64,000 nt of DNA from Tipula vernalis. Taxonomy: Eukaryota; Arthropoda; Insecta; Diptera; Tipulidae. The stretch's first letter is position 1. Each line of letters opens with the position of its first letter. Of the stretch, positions 12,181 to 24,530 are shown in pieces. Made by a program: the position numbers and the translations under genes. The notes beneath the pieces were generated by a model, which made no database searches, was not told the origin of the DNA, and saw nothing but the letters and a program-made list of their open reading frames with translations. The DNA lies in contig OY282560.1 of the NCBI GenBank assembly GCA_958295665.1, forward strand, positions 307,749,236 to 307,813,235, given 5' to 3'.

Positions 12181-12679
12181 CAGACCCACCTGGAAAAATA
12201 TGCGCTATGCTACTTGGCTTTGACTTTCACGTCGGTTTTTTTCTGTAATATAATTTTTCTAAATTAATTTGATTTGTTCAATTAATAATTAAAAGCGAAA
12301 ATTGTGCAATGTACAAAATCGTCTAACTGTGAGGCGAAAAGGAACAAATAGACAGTAAGGATTGCAAATTATGTGGGCGCCCCAATCAAAAACTATCGAT
12401 ACACTGAAAGAAAAAACTGGGTAATTACAAACAAAAATAATGAAATTAACGATGCACTATGATTGTTTTTTAACCGACCTAGCGCTTGTTTATTGATACT
12501 AAATTAGCAAGTTTTTTTTTAAAATTATAACTTAGCACTGGTAAACTCAAACGAAATGCTACACACATTGCCAGGTTATTGTAACCTTAGCTACCCATTT
12601 AACTTAACTAAGATTTTAAGTAAACATTCCTTAATTATTTAAACACTATTAGGTTATACCAACCAACAATCTTAATGTT

Positions 12680-13313
<634 letters not shown>

Positions 13314-13754
13314 AAAGAGATACGAAAAATTATGAAGTTGTATTTAGTTTGAAATAAAAGATATCAGTGTTTTTAATTCATTTTTTATTATTGTAAATTA
13401 TTATAACAGTATTCTCGCATTTTGCGTGTAATTTAATAAATTCAGTTTATAAAAGGTATCTATATCATATAGAAGTATCTATATAAATGAATCATAAAAA
13501 TTATATAAATCAAATTTTCTAGTGTAATATTATTTGGATTCATGATATTTCTGTTAATTAATTAATTTATTAAGTAATATTTTTACGAATAGTAAAGTCA
13601 AATCAAATGATAAAAGTTAATTTTAAAATTCATTGTCAATTTATATAAAATGATATAATTATTTTTTCCTACAATCGCCGTGAAAAGCAGGCTTTTTTTC
13701 TCTGTTTTCAAAGCCCAAAGTGTCTGTTTTTTTGACAGTTAATAAACAAATTAC

Positions 13755-13789
13755 TTTGTCACACGTTTCTCTTAGAAACGTGTGACAAA
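13755..13789. other. Perfect 16 bp stem, 3-nt loop
   Basis: TTTGTCACACGTTTCT, loop CTT, then AGAAACGTGTGACAAA. No coding context or U-run. It could be a protein-binding palindrome within the transposon relic. Confidence 0.6.
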
Positions 13790-14485
13790 ACTTGAAACCG
13801 CACGCATGTTTAAAGAAAGACTAATGTTTGTATAAAACATCAAACCAAATTTTTGTTTTTCTTTATGAAAAATAAAAAAAATCTTTGACTACTCGATTGA
13901 ACAAAATGTCGGTCCTAAAATAAAATCGTATTGTCAGTATAGTAAATTTTACTACAAAATTATCTTTTTATTATATTTTTTAAAATGATTGTAGGAAAAA
14001 TAAAGTGTGAAACACTCCGTCCCGTCGGCCAGCAATTTCCTTTCTCGCGTGACAAACTGGCACTTTGCGCTCTTGATACACAAATAACTATTTATGACCT
14101 GTTTCGGTATATAAACGTTTACCGAAAAGTAACATAAAAATTTGTTAACGTGTAATTAATTTGAAAATACATTTCTGTAAGAGTAGCAAAGTAAAATAAA
14201 AAATATATCAATATTATTTTTTATGACCTGTTTGATTGAAATGATTAAAAATTATTTACATATATAGATAAATATATTATGTACTATTGTATATAGTATA
14301 ATTAATATTAATTTATTTTAGTAATTGGGTACTCCAATTCAAAAATGTTGAATATTTTGAAGCAAACATCAATTGCTTCTAAAACAACTACATTTTCATC
14401 AAATTTAAATTTACGATCGTCAAAAACTCACTAAACCTAGTGTCATCACCTATGGCACCCAGTGGCACGTGTTGCATGATCTTCT

Positions 14486-14885
14486 CTAGTAGCGTTTAAT
14501 TTTTTTTTTAAAATCATTGGCATCTTCTGCTTTAATAATAAAACAAGCTTGGGCATCAGCAATGGTTGATTTTTTGAATGCCTTTTTATGCATTTTTTGT
14601 AGCACCGGTGGTATCAATGCAGGTAACAGGTACATTAGTTGCAGGTTATATGTATCTAGAATATAAAAAAAAATATCCATTAATATTGAGATAAAATCGA
14701 CAATGTTCAATAATTATTACCTTCAGTTAACTGCTGTCTTGACTTTTGTAGCGTCTCGAATAATAACTTATACGAGGCTCTTTAATATTTGATTTTTACA
14801 AATCTTCTATTTTTAAAAAATTTCCCCACTTCTCGTATATTGCCTTGTATTCTGGAGGAAATCGCATTTGAACATCATAAGATAT
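14486..14885 (-). pseudogene. Decayed exons of a CACTA-like accessory gene
   Basis: Two reverse-strand exons are visible. One (~14800-14885, after acceptor TTTGTTTTCAG) encodes a segment with FPPEYKAIYEKWGNF. The other (~14486-14656, after acceptor TATATTCTAG) encodes LQLMYLLPALIPP and ends at a stop at 14486. They resemble the last two exons of the second gene of the 20206-32861 transposon (its YPEKSTLLMSKWNDF and LKLLKLIHYALPPT segments). The splice phase between the two does not fit directly, so the copy is probably degraded or lacks a small exon. Confidence 0.55.
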
Positions 14886-15032
14886 CTGAAAACAAAGTAA
14901 ACATAGTTAGTTACTGGAGGAGTAAATAACGCGCCAAATCAAACCACCAGCAAAGTACAGAAAAGAGATCAAACAGGGATTGAACATTTTTATTTTATTA
15001 TTGTTATTATTATTTAATGTAACCACTTCTTA

Positions 15033-15389
15033 TCAGTATCTCCAGAACAGCTCCCGATCCTCACAAAGTTCCTCATCTATTTCTTCAAGGGTTGGCCTTC
15101 TGGTTTCATAAAACCATAATAAAGTTTCCCAAGTGGCATTAGTTCCGTTTCTCAGTTCTGCTACAGCCTCCGGTAGCAAAAGATATTTCTGGAAAATCAA
15201 TGGACAATCCCTCATGTCATTCAGATGATATAGGATAACCCAGAGCGGTAGTAGGGTTAGAAGTACATTCATATTTTCGAGACACCACTCCACAAAATCC
15301 TCTACAAGTTCCTTACATGCTGCCAGTGTGCAATGCTCAGGTTCCCGTCCAGCACTAATCTTCTTGAATACTGGTATGGATCCACTCAT
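15033..15389 (-). CDS. Unassigned 118-codon ORF
   Basis: I do not recognise this protein. It begins MSGSIPVFKKIS, has one hydrophobic stretch (MNVLLTLLPLWVILYHL, about residues 40-56), is acidic towards the end (EEIDEELCEDRELFWRY) and has no zinc motif. It is intact, and an AATAAA-like signal lies ~45 bp downstream on its strand near 14985. It lies between the accessory-gene relic and copy B of the LINE. It could be a gene of the same transposon, a foreign ORF, or chance. Base composition is less AT-rich than its flanks, which favours real coding origin. Confidence 0.45.
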   Translation of the reverse strand: MSGSIPVFKKISAGREPEHCTLAACKELVEDFVEWCLENMNVLLTLLPLWVILYHLNDMRDCPLIFQKYLLLPEAVAELRNGTNATWETLLWFYETRRPTLEEIDEELCEDRELFWRY

Positions 15390-15606
15390 ATTCTAAAAGT
15401 ATTGTTAAGTAGCGCACGTCAACTACTAAAAATTTGCGAAGTAAAGAATTATACTAAAAATTAGAAATTTATAAAGTGATTTGAAAAACAATAATATGGC
15501 GTATTTATATGTAAATTCGCGGTTATATTTATATAATTAAAAAGTCGCAGTTAGATATACGTATAATGGAAATTTTTACAGGTAAGAGAATTAGTACAGT
15601 TATTTA

Positions 15607-15830
15607 GAAATCGCACTCAACACTCAATGCCCAATATCGGTCATTGCCAACAATGATGACAAAGATTTTGCTAGCACATGGAATAGGTCCCTTAATTACC
15701 TAGTTAAAAAACCCTAATCCATACGAATCGTTCGTTTAGTAAAAGTTCTGCAAAATTATTTTTGAAATCGCACTCAACACTCAATGCCCAATAACGGCCA
15801 TTGCCAATAATGATTGACAAAGATTTTAAA
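15607..15830. repeat. Direct repeat pair, ~60 bp
   Basis: The phrase 'gaaatcgcactcaacactcaatgcccaata(t/a)cgg(t/c)cattgcc' followed by 'aatgatgacaaagattt' occurs near 15607-15672 and again near 15767-15832, about 160 bp apart with few differences. Function unknown. Confidence 0.7.
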
Positions 15831-15832
15831 TT

Positions 15833-16353
15833 AGACCCTAAGCAGGTTAAAGTTTTGTAACTATGGATTTATTAACATATTCAAAATATAAAACATTCTT
15901 CACACAATCCTTTTTTACGCGGTCTTTTTTTGCACGATTTTTGGTTTTCAAATGATCACAATTGTAAAGGAAATTAAGAAAGGATAAAAGTAATTCCGTT
16001 ATTTTGCATTGTTTTTAGATGCTAATAAATCAGTACATCTAAACCTGGTTTTACATGATTTTTTTTTTACACGATGCAACCGATTCAGCGTGTACAAAGA
16101 GGATTGGGTGAAGTTTCTGAAGTTTGTTCAAATACAAAGTACATAGATTAGTGAAAAAAAAAAAAAATAAAAAAATCGTTGTTGAGAAACAAGAAAGAAG
16201 GACAGTGGATGACATAACTGCCGTACTAAACATGTTTTACATAATTCAATAAAATGCATTTCGACAAAATCAATGTTAAAATTTTGAAATTAATGTAGTT
16301 TGCAGCAAAATTGAGAACTAATTCTCTTAGTACGTGTTTCTCAATTTAGAATT
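15833..16353. other. AT-rich spacer before LINE copy B
   Basis: Nothing supportable as a gene. Phrases such as TTGAGAA and TTCTCAA near 16300-16345 recall subterminal repeats of the 20206-32861 element, too weakly to assign. Confidence 0.4.
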
Positions 16354-16367
16354 AAATTTTTAATTTT
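16354..16367. repeat. Target-site duplication, left copy
   Basis: AAATTTTTAATTTT here matches AAATTTTTTAATTTT at 33703-33717 immediately after the poly(A) tail, with one T difference. The pair brackets LINE copy B and fixes its 5' end at 16368. Confidence 0.7.
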
Positions 16368-16560
16368 GGGTGTTGGGTGCGTCTCAATAGGGTAGGTGTT
16401 GACCGTCTATAGCCATGTATCTCGTGGTCTATATTCCAACGCTGCAACTATGTAGAAACCACCAAATGTGTCTAGTATACCTCCACGTGGTAACACCCGG
16501 CCAACGATGTGAAGCATCGGCGAAATACTAGAGGCGAGTGCAATACACTATAAATGAGCA

Positions 16561-18159
16561 ATGAGCAGAACAAATAAGGAAACTAATACCCCAGGTGGTA
16601 CACCTGTTGCTCAGGTAAATCCACCCTCTTCGGAGGTCGGTCTCATGGATTCTGGGGGAGACCAGCCATTGCTATACTACAATTATTTTAACCAATCCCA
16701 AGACATGTTGGTGAATAAACAAGCTCATTTGAGTGAAATAGAAAAGGATAATTCACATCCCTTCCAGAGGAGTAACAAAGTCGCGTATTCTCCGAAAAGA
16801 GGCGGTAGTCCCTCCATTGAGGCCAGCAGCCACAACACTCGTTTTACAAACGAAGAAAAGCTTCACAATGAATTGTGTAAAGCTAATAATGCATTAGTTG
16901 AAGCCAACAATATAAATAAGCAACTGAATGTTACAATTGCATGGATGCAGGAGCGTATGAAGACGCTTGAAAACGAAGTTAAAGCTCTTAAGCCAAAGGA
17001 GGACATCGGTTCTACTCCTAACCAGAATACAATTCCACAAGAGTATCATACGGATGAAGAAGAACTAGCTCGAGAAACTGAGTGGATTAGAGTTAAAGGT
17101 GGGAGAAAAAAAAGGAGACGGAATAATACGCCCTCCCCACCTCAATTAAAGGATAATGTTCCAAATATTATCCAGAAACAACCAAAAAAAATACCTCCAC
17201 CACCACCAATAGTAATAGATGAAGTCAAAGACTACGATGTACTCTATGAAAAAATAAAAACCATAACTGCTACTGATAAGTTTAATGCAAAGGTGATGAA
17301 TGGAAACACCATCAAAATAAACTTAGAAGATGCTGAAACATACAGAAAATTGACAAAAATGTTAAATGAAGAAAAACGTGCTTGGCACACGTTTGAAGAT
17401 AAACAAACCAGACCAATTAGGGTCATGGCTAAAAACTTACACTCTACGTGTAAACCAGATAAAATAATTGATGACCTGAAAGCAAAAGGATTTAAGGCAA
17501 CTGAAGCATCGATTAAGCTAAAACGGAGAGGCAAAGTACCTCTCAACATGTTTATGTTGACCTTCGATACTGATGAAGATATCGAAAAAATTTATCAAAT
17601 TAAGTACATCTTGGGGTGCAAAGTGGTTATTCAGCCTCTAAGAAGGTCTAAGCTTATACCACAATGTAAACAATGTCAAGCCTATGGACATACACAAAAA
17701 TATTGCAACAGGGAACCTAGGTGTGTCAAATGTTTAGGTAAACATCATACCAAAGATTGTGTAAAAGCCCAAAATGTTCAACCTAAATGCGTTCACTGTG
17801 GAGAAAACCATCCGGCTAACTACAGAGGATGCAGCGTTGCTATTGAACTGCAAAATATCAAAAATAAGAACGTGATTGCTAAAAATCCAAGTTCATTCAG
17901 GAAACAAGCGGTTAAGGTGAACCGACCCGAAGTAAATCGTAGAGTGTCGGGAACTACTCAAGGACAATTTGGTAAAATGACTTATGCTCAAGTAATGATG
18001 AGCAACGGAAATCCAGGAAAAACTGCTCAAAATGACGATATAAGTCAAACACTTAAATTAATTTTAAGCAGACTAAATACATTTGATGAGCGATTACAGA
18101 AACTAGAGTACAGCACTAAGGGAGCCATCCCTAAACAGAAAAATGGCCCAAGATCTTAG
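16561..18159 (+). CDS. Jockey-like LINE ORF1 (gag-like nucleic-acid-binding protein)
   Basis: Intact 532-aa ORF1. N-terminal ~90 residues are polar. A heptad-rich probable coiled coil follows (about 95-145, with NKQLNVTIAWMQERMKTLE). A basic patch GGRKKRRRN lies near 180 and a proline run near 217. Residues ~275-355 look like the pre-C2HC domain of Jockey gags. Three zinc knuckles follow (from about 369): CKQCQAYGHTQKYC, CVKCLGKHHTKDC and CVHCGENHPANYRGC. The family product binds element RNA and forms RNPs. The stop overlaps the start of ORF2 by 17 bp in the +1 frame, typical of coupled translation in this clade. The start is the first in-frame ATG, with GAGCA-ATGAGC context. Confidence 0.9.
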   Translation: MSRTNKETNTPGGTPVAQVNPPSSEVGLMDSGGDQPLLYYNYFNQSQDMLVNKQAHLSEIEKDNSHPFQRSNKVAYSPKRGGSPSIEASSHNTRFTNEEKLHNELCKANNALVEANNINKQLNVTIAWMQERMKTLENEVKALKPKEDIGSTPNQNTIPQEYHTDEEELARETEWIRVKGGRKKRRRNNTPSPPQLKDNVPNIIQKQPKKIPPPPPIVIDEVKDYDVLYEKIKTITATDKFNAKVMNGNTIKINLEDAETYRKLTKMLNEEKRAWHTFEDKQTRPIRVMAKNLHSTCKPDKIIDDLKAKGFKATEASIKLKRRGKVPLNMFMLTFDTDEDIEKIYQIKYILGCKVVIQPLRRSKLIPQCKQCQAYGHTQKYCNREPRCVKCLGKHHTKDCVKAQNVQPKCVHCGENHPANYRGCSVAIELQNIKNKNVIAKNPSSFRKQAVKVNRPEVNRRVSGTTQGQFGKMTYAQVMMSNGNPGKTAQNDDISQTLKLILSRLNTFDERLQKLEYSTKGAIPKQKNGPRS

Positions 18160-20205
18160 AATCTTATGTTGGAATGCCAATGGACTGATGCAACATCAAC
18201 AAGAACTGCAAGTGGTCCTGGACACAGAAAAAATCGATGTATGTCTCATCACGGAAACACACTTCACTAGACAATCAAACATTAAATTTAAAAATTATCA
18301 AATATATCACACTATTCACCCTGGAAACACTGCTAAAGGAGGTAGTGCTGTTATAATTAGAAATAGTATTCATCACTATGAGGAGTTAAAATATGAAACG
18401 GAAGAAATACAAGCAACTGCTGTTATTGTCAAATCCAAAAGTAGTTATATTTGTATTGCTAGTATTTACTGCCCACCGAAGCACTCAATGAAAGAAAAAG
18501 ATTATCTCGAGTTCCAAAGTAAAGGAAAGTAAATTAGGAAAACGATTTGTACTTGGAGGAGACTTTAATGCAAAAAATGTCCACTGGGGATCCAGATTAA
18601 CAACAACTAAGGGTAAAGAACTCCTAAAAGCTATCAGAAAATGCAGTTGTGAAGCCCTCTCAACTGGAAAACCAACCTACTGGCCAACTGATCCAAACAA
18701 AGTGCCAGATCTGATTGATTTCTTTATAATAAAGAACATATCTGTAAATTATGTACAAGTAGATGAAAGCCACGACTTAAACTCTGATCATTCACCAATA
18801 CTTCTAACGTTAAGTGAAAAAATCATTCAGAAAGAAAGAAACCCTTTCCTAGTAAATAATCACACTAATTGGGCATGCTTTAGACTATCGCTAGAAGAAA
18901 AAATTAACTTAATGGTTCCATTAAAGACTGAAGAACAATTAGACAAAGAAGTTCACAAATTTGTAAACGATATACAGCAATCAGCTTGGGAAAATACTCC
19001 TGAAATTAAAACGAAAATCAAGGGAAACAATTACCCTATGGAAATTAGGGAACTCCTCGCAGAAAAAAGAAGAGCGAGAAGAGTATGGCAACAAACAAGG
19101 GCCCCCCCAAGATAAAACTCATTTGAACAACCTCACTCAACAATTAAGAAGAGAGATCAAAGAATTGAAAGATGAATCAATCAGCAACTATTTAAGAAAA
19201 TTAACTAATGATAACAGTACTGATTATTCTCTTTGGAAAGCAACCAAAAGAATCAAAAGACCAATAATGCAGATTCCCCCAATAAAAATAGCAGGTGAGA
19301 AATGGGCTAGAAATAATGAAGACAAAGCTCGAGAATTTGCCGAACACCTCGAAAAAATATTCCAGCCACATGAAGACCAAACGTTGGAAGCCGAGATAAT
19401 AACTGAACAAGCTGTGCAAGAAAGTAAAGAAATCCTACCCACAACACCAAAAGAAGTCATGCGTGAGATAACAGCTAATATGAATACGAAAAAAGCTCCT
19501 GGGTACGATCTTATTACTGCAGAAATCTTAAAAGAACTGCCAAGGAAAGCTCTGGTGAAACTCACCAACCTTATAAATGCAGCATTTAGAATCAAATGTG
19601 TACCAAGCTTATGGAAAATTGCAGAAGTAATTATGATCCCAAAACCTGGGAAACCACCACAAATAACATCATCTTATAGGCCAATTTCACTATTGCCAGT
19701 CATGTCCAAACTCTTTGAGAAGCTTCTGGTAAAAAGATTAAATCCGATAATCGAGAGTAAAAACTTGATCCCAAATCATCAGTTTGGTTTTCGCAACCAA
19801 CACTCAACAATTGATCAAGTACACAGAATAACCAGTATAATTGAGAAAGCATTAGAGGAGAAAAAAGTCTGTTCAACAGTATTTCTAGACGTTGCACAAG
19901 CGTTTGATAGAGTGTGGCATGAAGGACTTAACCACAAGTTAAGGAATCTTCTACCAATGCAATTTGCTAAGATACTAGAATCATACTTGAAAGATAGGTT
20001 CTTCAGGATTAAGTTAGATGATACATTTTCTGAATTGAAAGAAATCAATGCAGGAGTTCCACAGGGCAGTGTATTAGGGCCGGTTTTATACCTACTATAT
20101 ACTTATGATCTTCCTACATTAGAAAACAACACAGTGGCAACTTTTGCAGATGATACGGCGATCTTAGCTGTTGGAAAAAGCAACGAAGAATCAACACAGA
20201 AGTTA
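18143..20205 (+). pseudogene. ORF2, 5' portion (endonuclease and RT), frameshifted
   Basis: Starts MAQDLRILCWNANGL, the N-terminus of an APE endonuclease. Further endonuclease motifs are ITETH, GGDFNAKN (near 18565) and SDHSPI (near 18785). The RT follows with SYRPISLLP, FLDVAQAFDRVWHEG, GVPQGSVLGP and FADDTAIL (~20145). Frame changes occur near 18525 (stop after FQSKGK at 18532) and near 19106, where a run of seven C appears to have gained one base. The coding sequence is then cut at 20205 by the DNA transposon, about 24 codons beyond FADD. Confidence 0.9.
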
Positions 20206-20217
20206 CACTGAGAAAAA
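20206..20217. repeat. Terminal inverted repeat, left
   Basis: CACTGAGAAAAA. The partner at 32850-32861 reads CACTGAGAGAAA on the opposite strand, 11 of 12 matching. Flanking duplication is TA (20204-20205 and 32862-32863). Confidence 0.85.
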
Positions 20218-20499
20218 AGATTGCTCATATTATGCAGTTAAGGCATAAATTCAAGCAGAAAACCTGCTTAAATGTGCGCTAAGCAAAAATGTTCTTGTAG
20301 ATAGAATAACTTTTGATGATTTGTTAATATTTTTTTTTATTGAAATTATTTAATTCAAGAAACACGTGTTTCTCATTTCTAGCACTTTACTCTTATTATA
20401 GTGAAAATTTAATTTAAAATATTCATAAAACTATTTTCGATTTAATCTCAATTTGCGAACTTATTGTTGATTTTTAGAATACATTAGGGCAATTTATAA

Positions 20500-20965
20500 C
20501 TAATTGAAGAGTACTGTATTGTTAAGTTAAAACCAACCATTCTCAAAAGAAGTAAATAAAATATAATTCAAGAATAAATTGAAGACCAATATTCCTCAAA
20601 TTAAGAAAAATAGTTAAATTTGAGAATAAAGTGCATAAAACCAGAATAATTTCAAAACTAACAATTCACAATCTAAGTAGGAAACTAAAAACTTGAGAAT
20701 AACGTTCATGATTCTAGAATAATTTCAAAATCGATAATTCTCAAAATATGTAAACGAATATAAGCTTGAGAATAAAATGCATGATTTAATAATACTTTCA
20801 AGATCAATTATTCTCAAAACAAGTAAAAGAAATATAAACTTGAGACTAAAGTTCATGATGCCAGAATAATTTCAAAGCCCGTAATTCTCAAAATAAGTAA
20901 ATAAATATAAACTTGAGAACAAAGATTAGCACTTTATTCTCAAGTTGATATATATTTTTAATTAT
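20500..20965. repeat. Left subterminal repeats, ~65 bp unit
   Basis: Six or so diverged copies of a unit carrying TTCTCAA ... TAAACTTGAGAATAAAG and then 'ttcatgattccagaataatttcaa'. Each copy has TTCTCAA and its complement TTGAGAA about 20 bp apart, so the array presents many inverted pairs, as expected for transposase-binding subterminal arrays. Confidence 0.8.
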
Positions 20966-21401
20966 TTTGCGAATGGTTTATTCTTAAATCGTGCTTTTTG
21001 TTTCCAAGTCCAGAATTCTTACATATTTAACGATTCTCATAATGATTAAAGAAATGATTAATTTCAGAGTGAAGTTTCTGATTCCAGAATATTTGATTTA
21101 AAAACAAATTACATATTAGATTTTTATTTTATTTTATTATTTAAAAAAACTCTCTATTTTTATATATTTTATATACATATTATTATTAAAAAAAACTTAA
21201 TTGTTTTACATTTTATTGAAATCCCATGTATTTGATACCCTTTCAATTTTAACAATTTTCTTATAATTCAAAACATTTGTTTTTAATTTCAAAAATTTAC
21301 ATATACATATTACAATTATTTTTAGTTGTATATATGTATTTATAGCTGTATAATTTTTATTTTAGTTTTAAAGTAAATAATAAATTCAAAATAATTAATA
21401 A

Positions 21402-23858
21402 TTACAATAAAGGGTATTTTATGTATGGTTTTCCCTGTTGCGTTTTTCGCATTGTTGTTAGTCTTAAACGAACATTACTTAAATCAAAAAATGTAAATTC
21501 TAATAATTCTTCTCCAACTAAATATATTTTGTAATGATTGTCGATTTTGCTTATATTTATATGTTGCCCAGCTATAATTATTTTATTGATTTCAACGAAA
21601 ATATTTATAATTTTAAATAATTGTTTCTTTTTTACATCGTTTTCATAACAAAAATAATTATTATCCTTAAATTGCGTATTTTTATACTCTACATGAAGAA
21701 CTGATATCATATTTTGATATTTTAAATACTGTTCAGAGTTACAATATTTTCTAACAAGTTCATTAATATTATTATCATTTTGTTCCTTAATTATCTTAAA
21801 ACTACTTTTAACATGTTTATTACTTATAATTAAGTACACAAATTTTATGTTACATTTTTTTGCAATAGACCAAGGTAAATTTACCCTTGAAAAGTTTATA
21901 TTGGTATAGTTTTTGATTTCCCGGTGTTTTGCCTCATATCGCATGCACCAAAATAATCGTAAAGGCCCTGCCATTTTAATTATATTTGGATAGTGTATTA
22001 GCATGTGATGCTTCGGCTTTAAATTTTCTTCAAACGTCTCAATATATAATTTATTATGCGATGTAATAATTTTCTTTAAATTCACTAAATCAGTAAGTTT
22101 AAATGAATGAAATAGCATTAGTTCTACCATATCGTGTAAAACACAGACATATTTCCAGTGTTTGTCATCTCGGGGCACTAAGCTCCCTAAACAACATGTA
22201 ATATAGTTCAATAAACTCACAGCTTGCCTTGCTGTTAGTTTAATTTTACCTTTGCGTAAATGCTCAACTTTAAAAACAGGTATTTTATTCGAATTTTCGT
22301 GCTCTCCGCGATTAAAATATTGAATACAGGAGTTCAAAACAGTAGTGGTGAAGTAGCCATGTTTAAAAATAAAGTGTTGCAATGCCGGTAACAGACCGTA
22401 TGTGATTACACCCTCAAATACATCATGCATAATATCCACACACATATTTTCAGTAACATGAAAACTAGGGATATTATTTAAAATTTTCTTTTCTTTTATA
22501 CCTGTTCCAGTGTATGAATCAAGTTTAAGATCTTCCGCATAATTAAACTTATTCCGTAATATTACCTGATCCTCAGAATGTATTTGGTTTAAGTCATCCT
22601 TATTTACTTTACATAATCTACAAAAGAACTTATGTGAAAAAGATTTGGCGTACCCTAAAAGAGAATTAAGTCCTAAGTTATCTCCTACAACCAAGCCTAA
22701 TACGAAATAAATGGTGAATTCCTCTTCATCTATAACAAATTTAATGCCTTCTGTCTCTAGTTTTTTGATTACTTCAACCAAGGCATACAAGCATTTAGTA
22801 TTTCCGTATTCTTTTAGAACTTGCGATCTAACCAACATACAAACAAAAATATTTTCAAGAGAAGAATTATTAACAGGAATGGTTGGAAAACTATAATAGA
22901 AGCCGGCAATTGATTGATTCCCTGCGGAACTACCTAAAGGATCACCTGTCTCAAAATCATCATAATATAAAAAATACGGCACTACCAATTTATTTTGAAA
23001 ATTTAACATTTTATTCTTCCACAAATCTCCCTGAATGAAATTCGAAATATTATCACCACTGCAATTCATTAGGTGTTGACTGTATTGTAAAGTACATTTA
23101 AGCATACCTGGAAGTTCAAAAAACTTTTTGATGTGAAATTCCATTGGCATCAATACTCCAATATCTAATTGTGTATGGAAACCAGCTTTTCCTTTTTTTA
23201 TTGCTTCTTTAATTTTTGTATTCACTATAAATTTAGTTGGTGGAAAGTACATATTATCTTCAGTTAATGTTTTGAATAACATGTATTCAGATTTAAGTTT
23301 TTGAAACGGGTCGGAACAAAAGTTTAAAAAATCATCTACAGATTCCTTTTGTGAAGAACACACAACAGGTAGGACATTTTTTTTAATTTCTTGAACTATG
23401 GTATTCAACACAATTTCAGTGAAATCTATAATTAAACTTTCAATTGCCGAATTTGTAAGATGACTGCAACCAGATTGCTTGCAATAAAATTCTAGAGCTT
23501 TCGAAGAGATTAATTGCCTAGCGGTTTTTAAATTAAGATTTTCGCCGAGTGAATAATCGGGTTTGACCATTTTATCAGAAACAGAAATTCCGATTGTTTG
23601 ATTAAAATTGCTTTTGTCCTTATTATAATAAATTATAGGACTTACCACAGTATGTTCGGCTACAATATCAGAAGTAACATTATTATGCGAGTTTTTCAAA
23701 TGCATTTTATATGAATTCATTTTAGAAAATGTACTTGGGCAGTTGTTTATGATACATTTAAAATTATCATCATTTTTTAACATATGATGATGTTTCAAAT
23801 GAACACATAAGACATCAACACTAATGAAACTTTTTGCGCAAACAAAACAACAATACAT
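21402..23858 (-). CDS. CACTA-group transposase with two C2H2 fingers
   Basis: 818 codons from the ATG at 23858 (MYCCFVCAKSF), single exon, apparently intact. Two C2H2 fingers occupy about residues 3-55 (CFVC...HLKHH and CIINNC...HLKNSH). Downstream are YYDDFETGDPLGSSAG (~300), GLVVGDNLGLNSLLGYAKSF with a CRLC pair (~390-420), CVDIMHDVFEGV (~480) and KPKHHMLIHYP...GP...MRYEAKHREIK (~645-680). The D-x-MHD-x-x-EGV and HxLIHYP blocks are characteristic of EnSpm/CACTA-type DDE transposases in animals. I did not prove the catalytic triad. It would cut and join the element's ends. Strong A+T codon bias matches its surroundings. Confidence 0.82.
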   Translation of the reverse strand: MYCCFVCAKSFISVDVLCVHLKHHHMLKNDDNFKCIINNCPSTFSKMNSYKMHLKNSHNNVTSDIVAEHTVVSPIIYYNKDKSNFNQTIGISVSDKMVKPDYSLGENLNLKTARQLISSKALEFYCKQSGCSHLTNSAIESLIIDFTEIVLNTIVQEIKKNVLPVVCSSQKESVDDFLNFCSDPFQKLKSEYMLFKTLTEDNMYFPPTKFIVNTKIKEAIKKGKAGFHTQLDIGVLMPMEFHIKKFFELPGMLKCTLQYSQHLMNCSGDNISNFIQGDLWKNKMLNFQNKLVVPYFLYYDDFETGDPLGSSAGNQSIAGFYYSFPTIPVNNSSLENIFVCMLVRSQVLKEYGNTKCLYALVEVIKKLETEGIKFVIDEEEFTIYFVLGLVVGDNLGLNSLLGYAKSFSHKFFCRLCKVNKDDLNQIHSEDQVILRNKFNYAEDLKLDSYTGTGIKEKKILNNIPSFHVTENMCVDIMHDVFEGVITYGLLPALQHFIFKHGYFTTTVLNSCIQYFNRGEHENSNKIPVFKVEHLRKGKIKLTARQAVSLLNYITCCLGSLVPRDDKHWKYVCVLHDMVELMLFHSFKLTDLVNLKKIITSHNKLYIETFEENLKPKHHMLIHYPNIIKMAGPLRLFWCMRYEAKHREIKNYTNINFSRVNLPWSIAKKCNIKFVYLIISNKHVKSSFKIIKEQNDNNINELVRKYCNSEQYLKYQNMISVLHVEYKNTQFKDNNYFCYENDVKKKQLFKIINIFVEINKIIIAGQHINISKIDNHYKIYLVGEELLEFTFFDLSNVRLRLTTMRKTQQGKPYIKYPLL

Positions 23859-24530
23859 GTCGAAATTTAAATAGATCAAAAATAAGCAAGAACTAAGAAG
23901 TTTCTGAATTAGAAATTGAAGTAATATTAGGTAATCTTAATTTGAACGTTTATTGATAAGTAACTAATATAAACTTATATAAAAAATATACAACAAATTA
24001 ACATTTGTCATTATTAAATAAGTTAAATGATTTTAGAAAGAGAAAAATATAAATTTTAATTAAATAAGCTTATTATCTATTCTAGATCGATATTAAATTA
24101 TTTTGAAAATATCTTAATAATTTGGCTTAGTATTTAAAAAAAATTATTTAAATATTATTTTATGTTACTACATTATGTTATATGTATGTATAAGGTATGT
24201 CCAAATTAATTTATTTTTAATTTAATTTAATTTTAATTTGTTAAATAAAAAATTAATTATCGTGAAAAGTAAAGTTTTAAAAAAAATCAAAATTCATTTT
24301 TATTATTTTTTTGTATTTTTAATAATAATATTATTTTATGTTAAAGATGTTTAATTTAATTTTAATTTGTTGTAAGAAATTAACTAACGTATTTATTTTA
24401 ATTTTTTTGTATTTTCAATAATAATATTATTTTACATTGAAGATCGTAATTCCGAAAGCAATATTATTAATTTTGCGTCGGATTGGTCGTAATTTGTTGA
24501 AATTTGGTAAAAATATTGTTGAATAAATAG

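Noticed and set aside
17244..17549. Reverse-strand ORF within LINE ORF1
   Set aside because: Antisense shadow of an intact gag-like ORF; low complexity.
19201..20048. Reverse-strand ORFs within LINE copy B ORF2
   Set aside because: Antisense shadows of the conserved RT frame.
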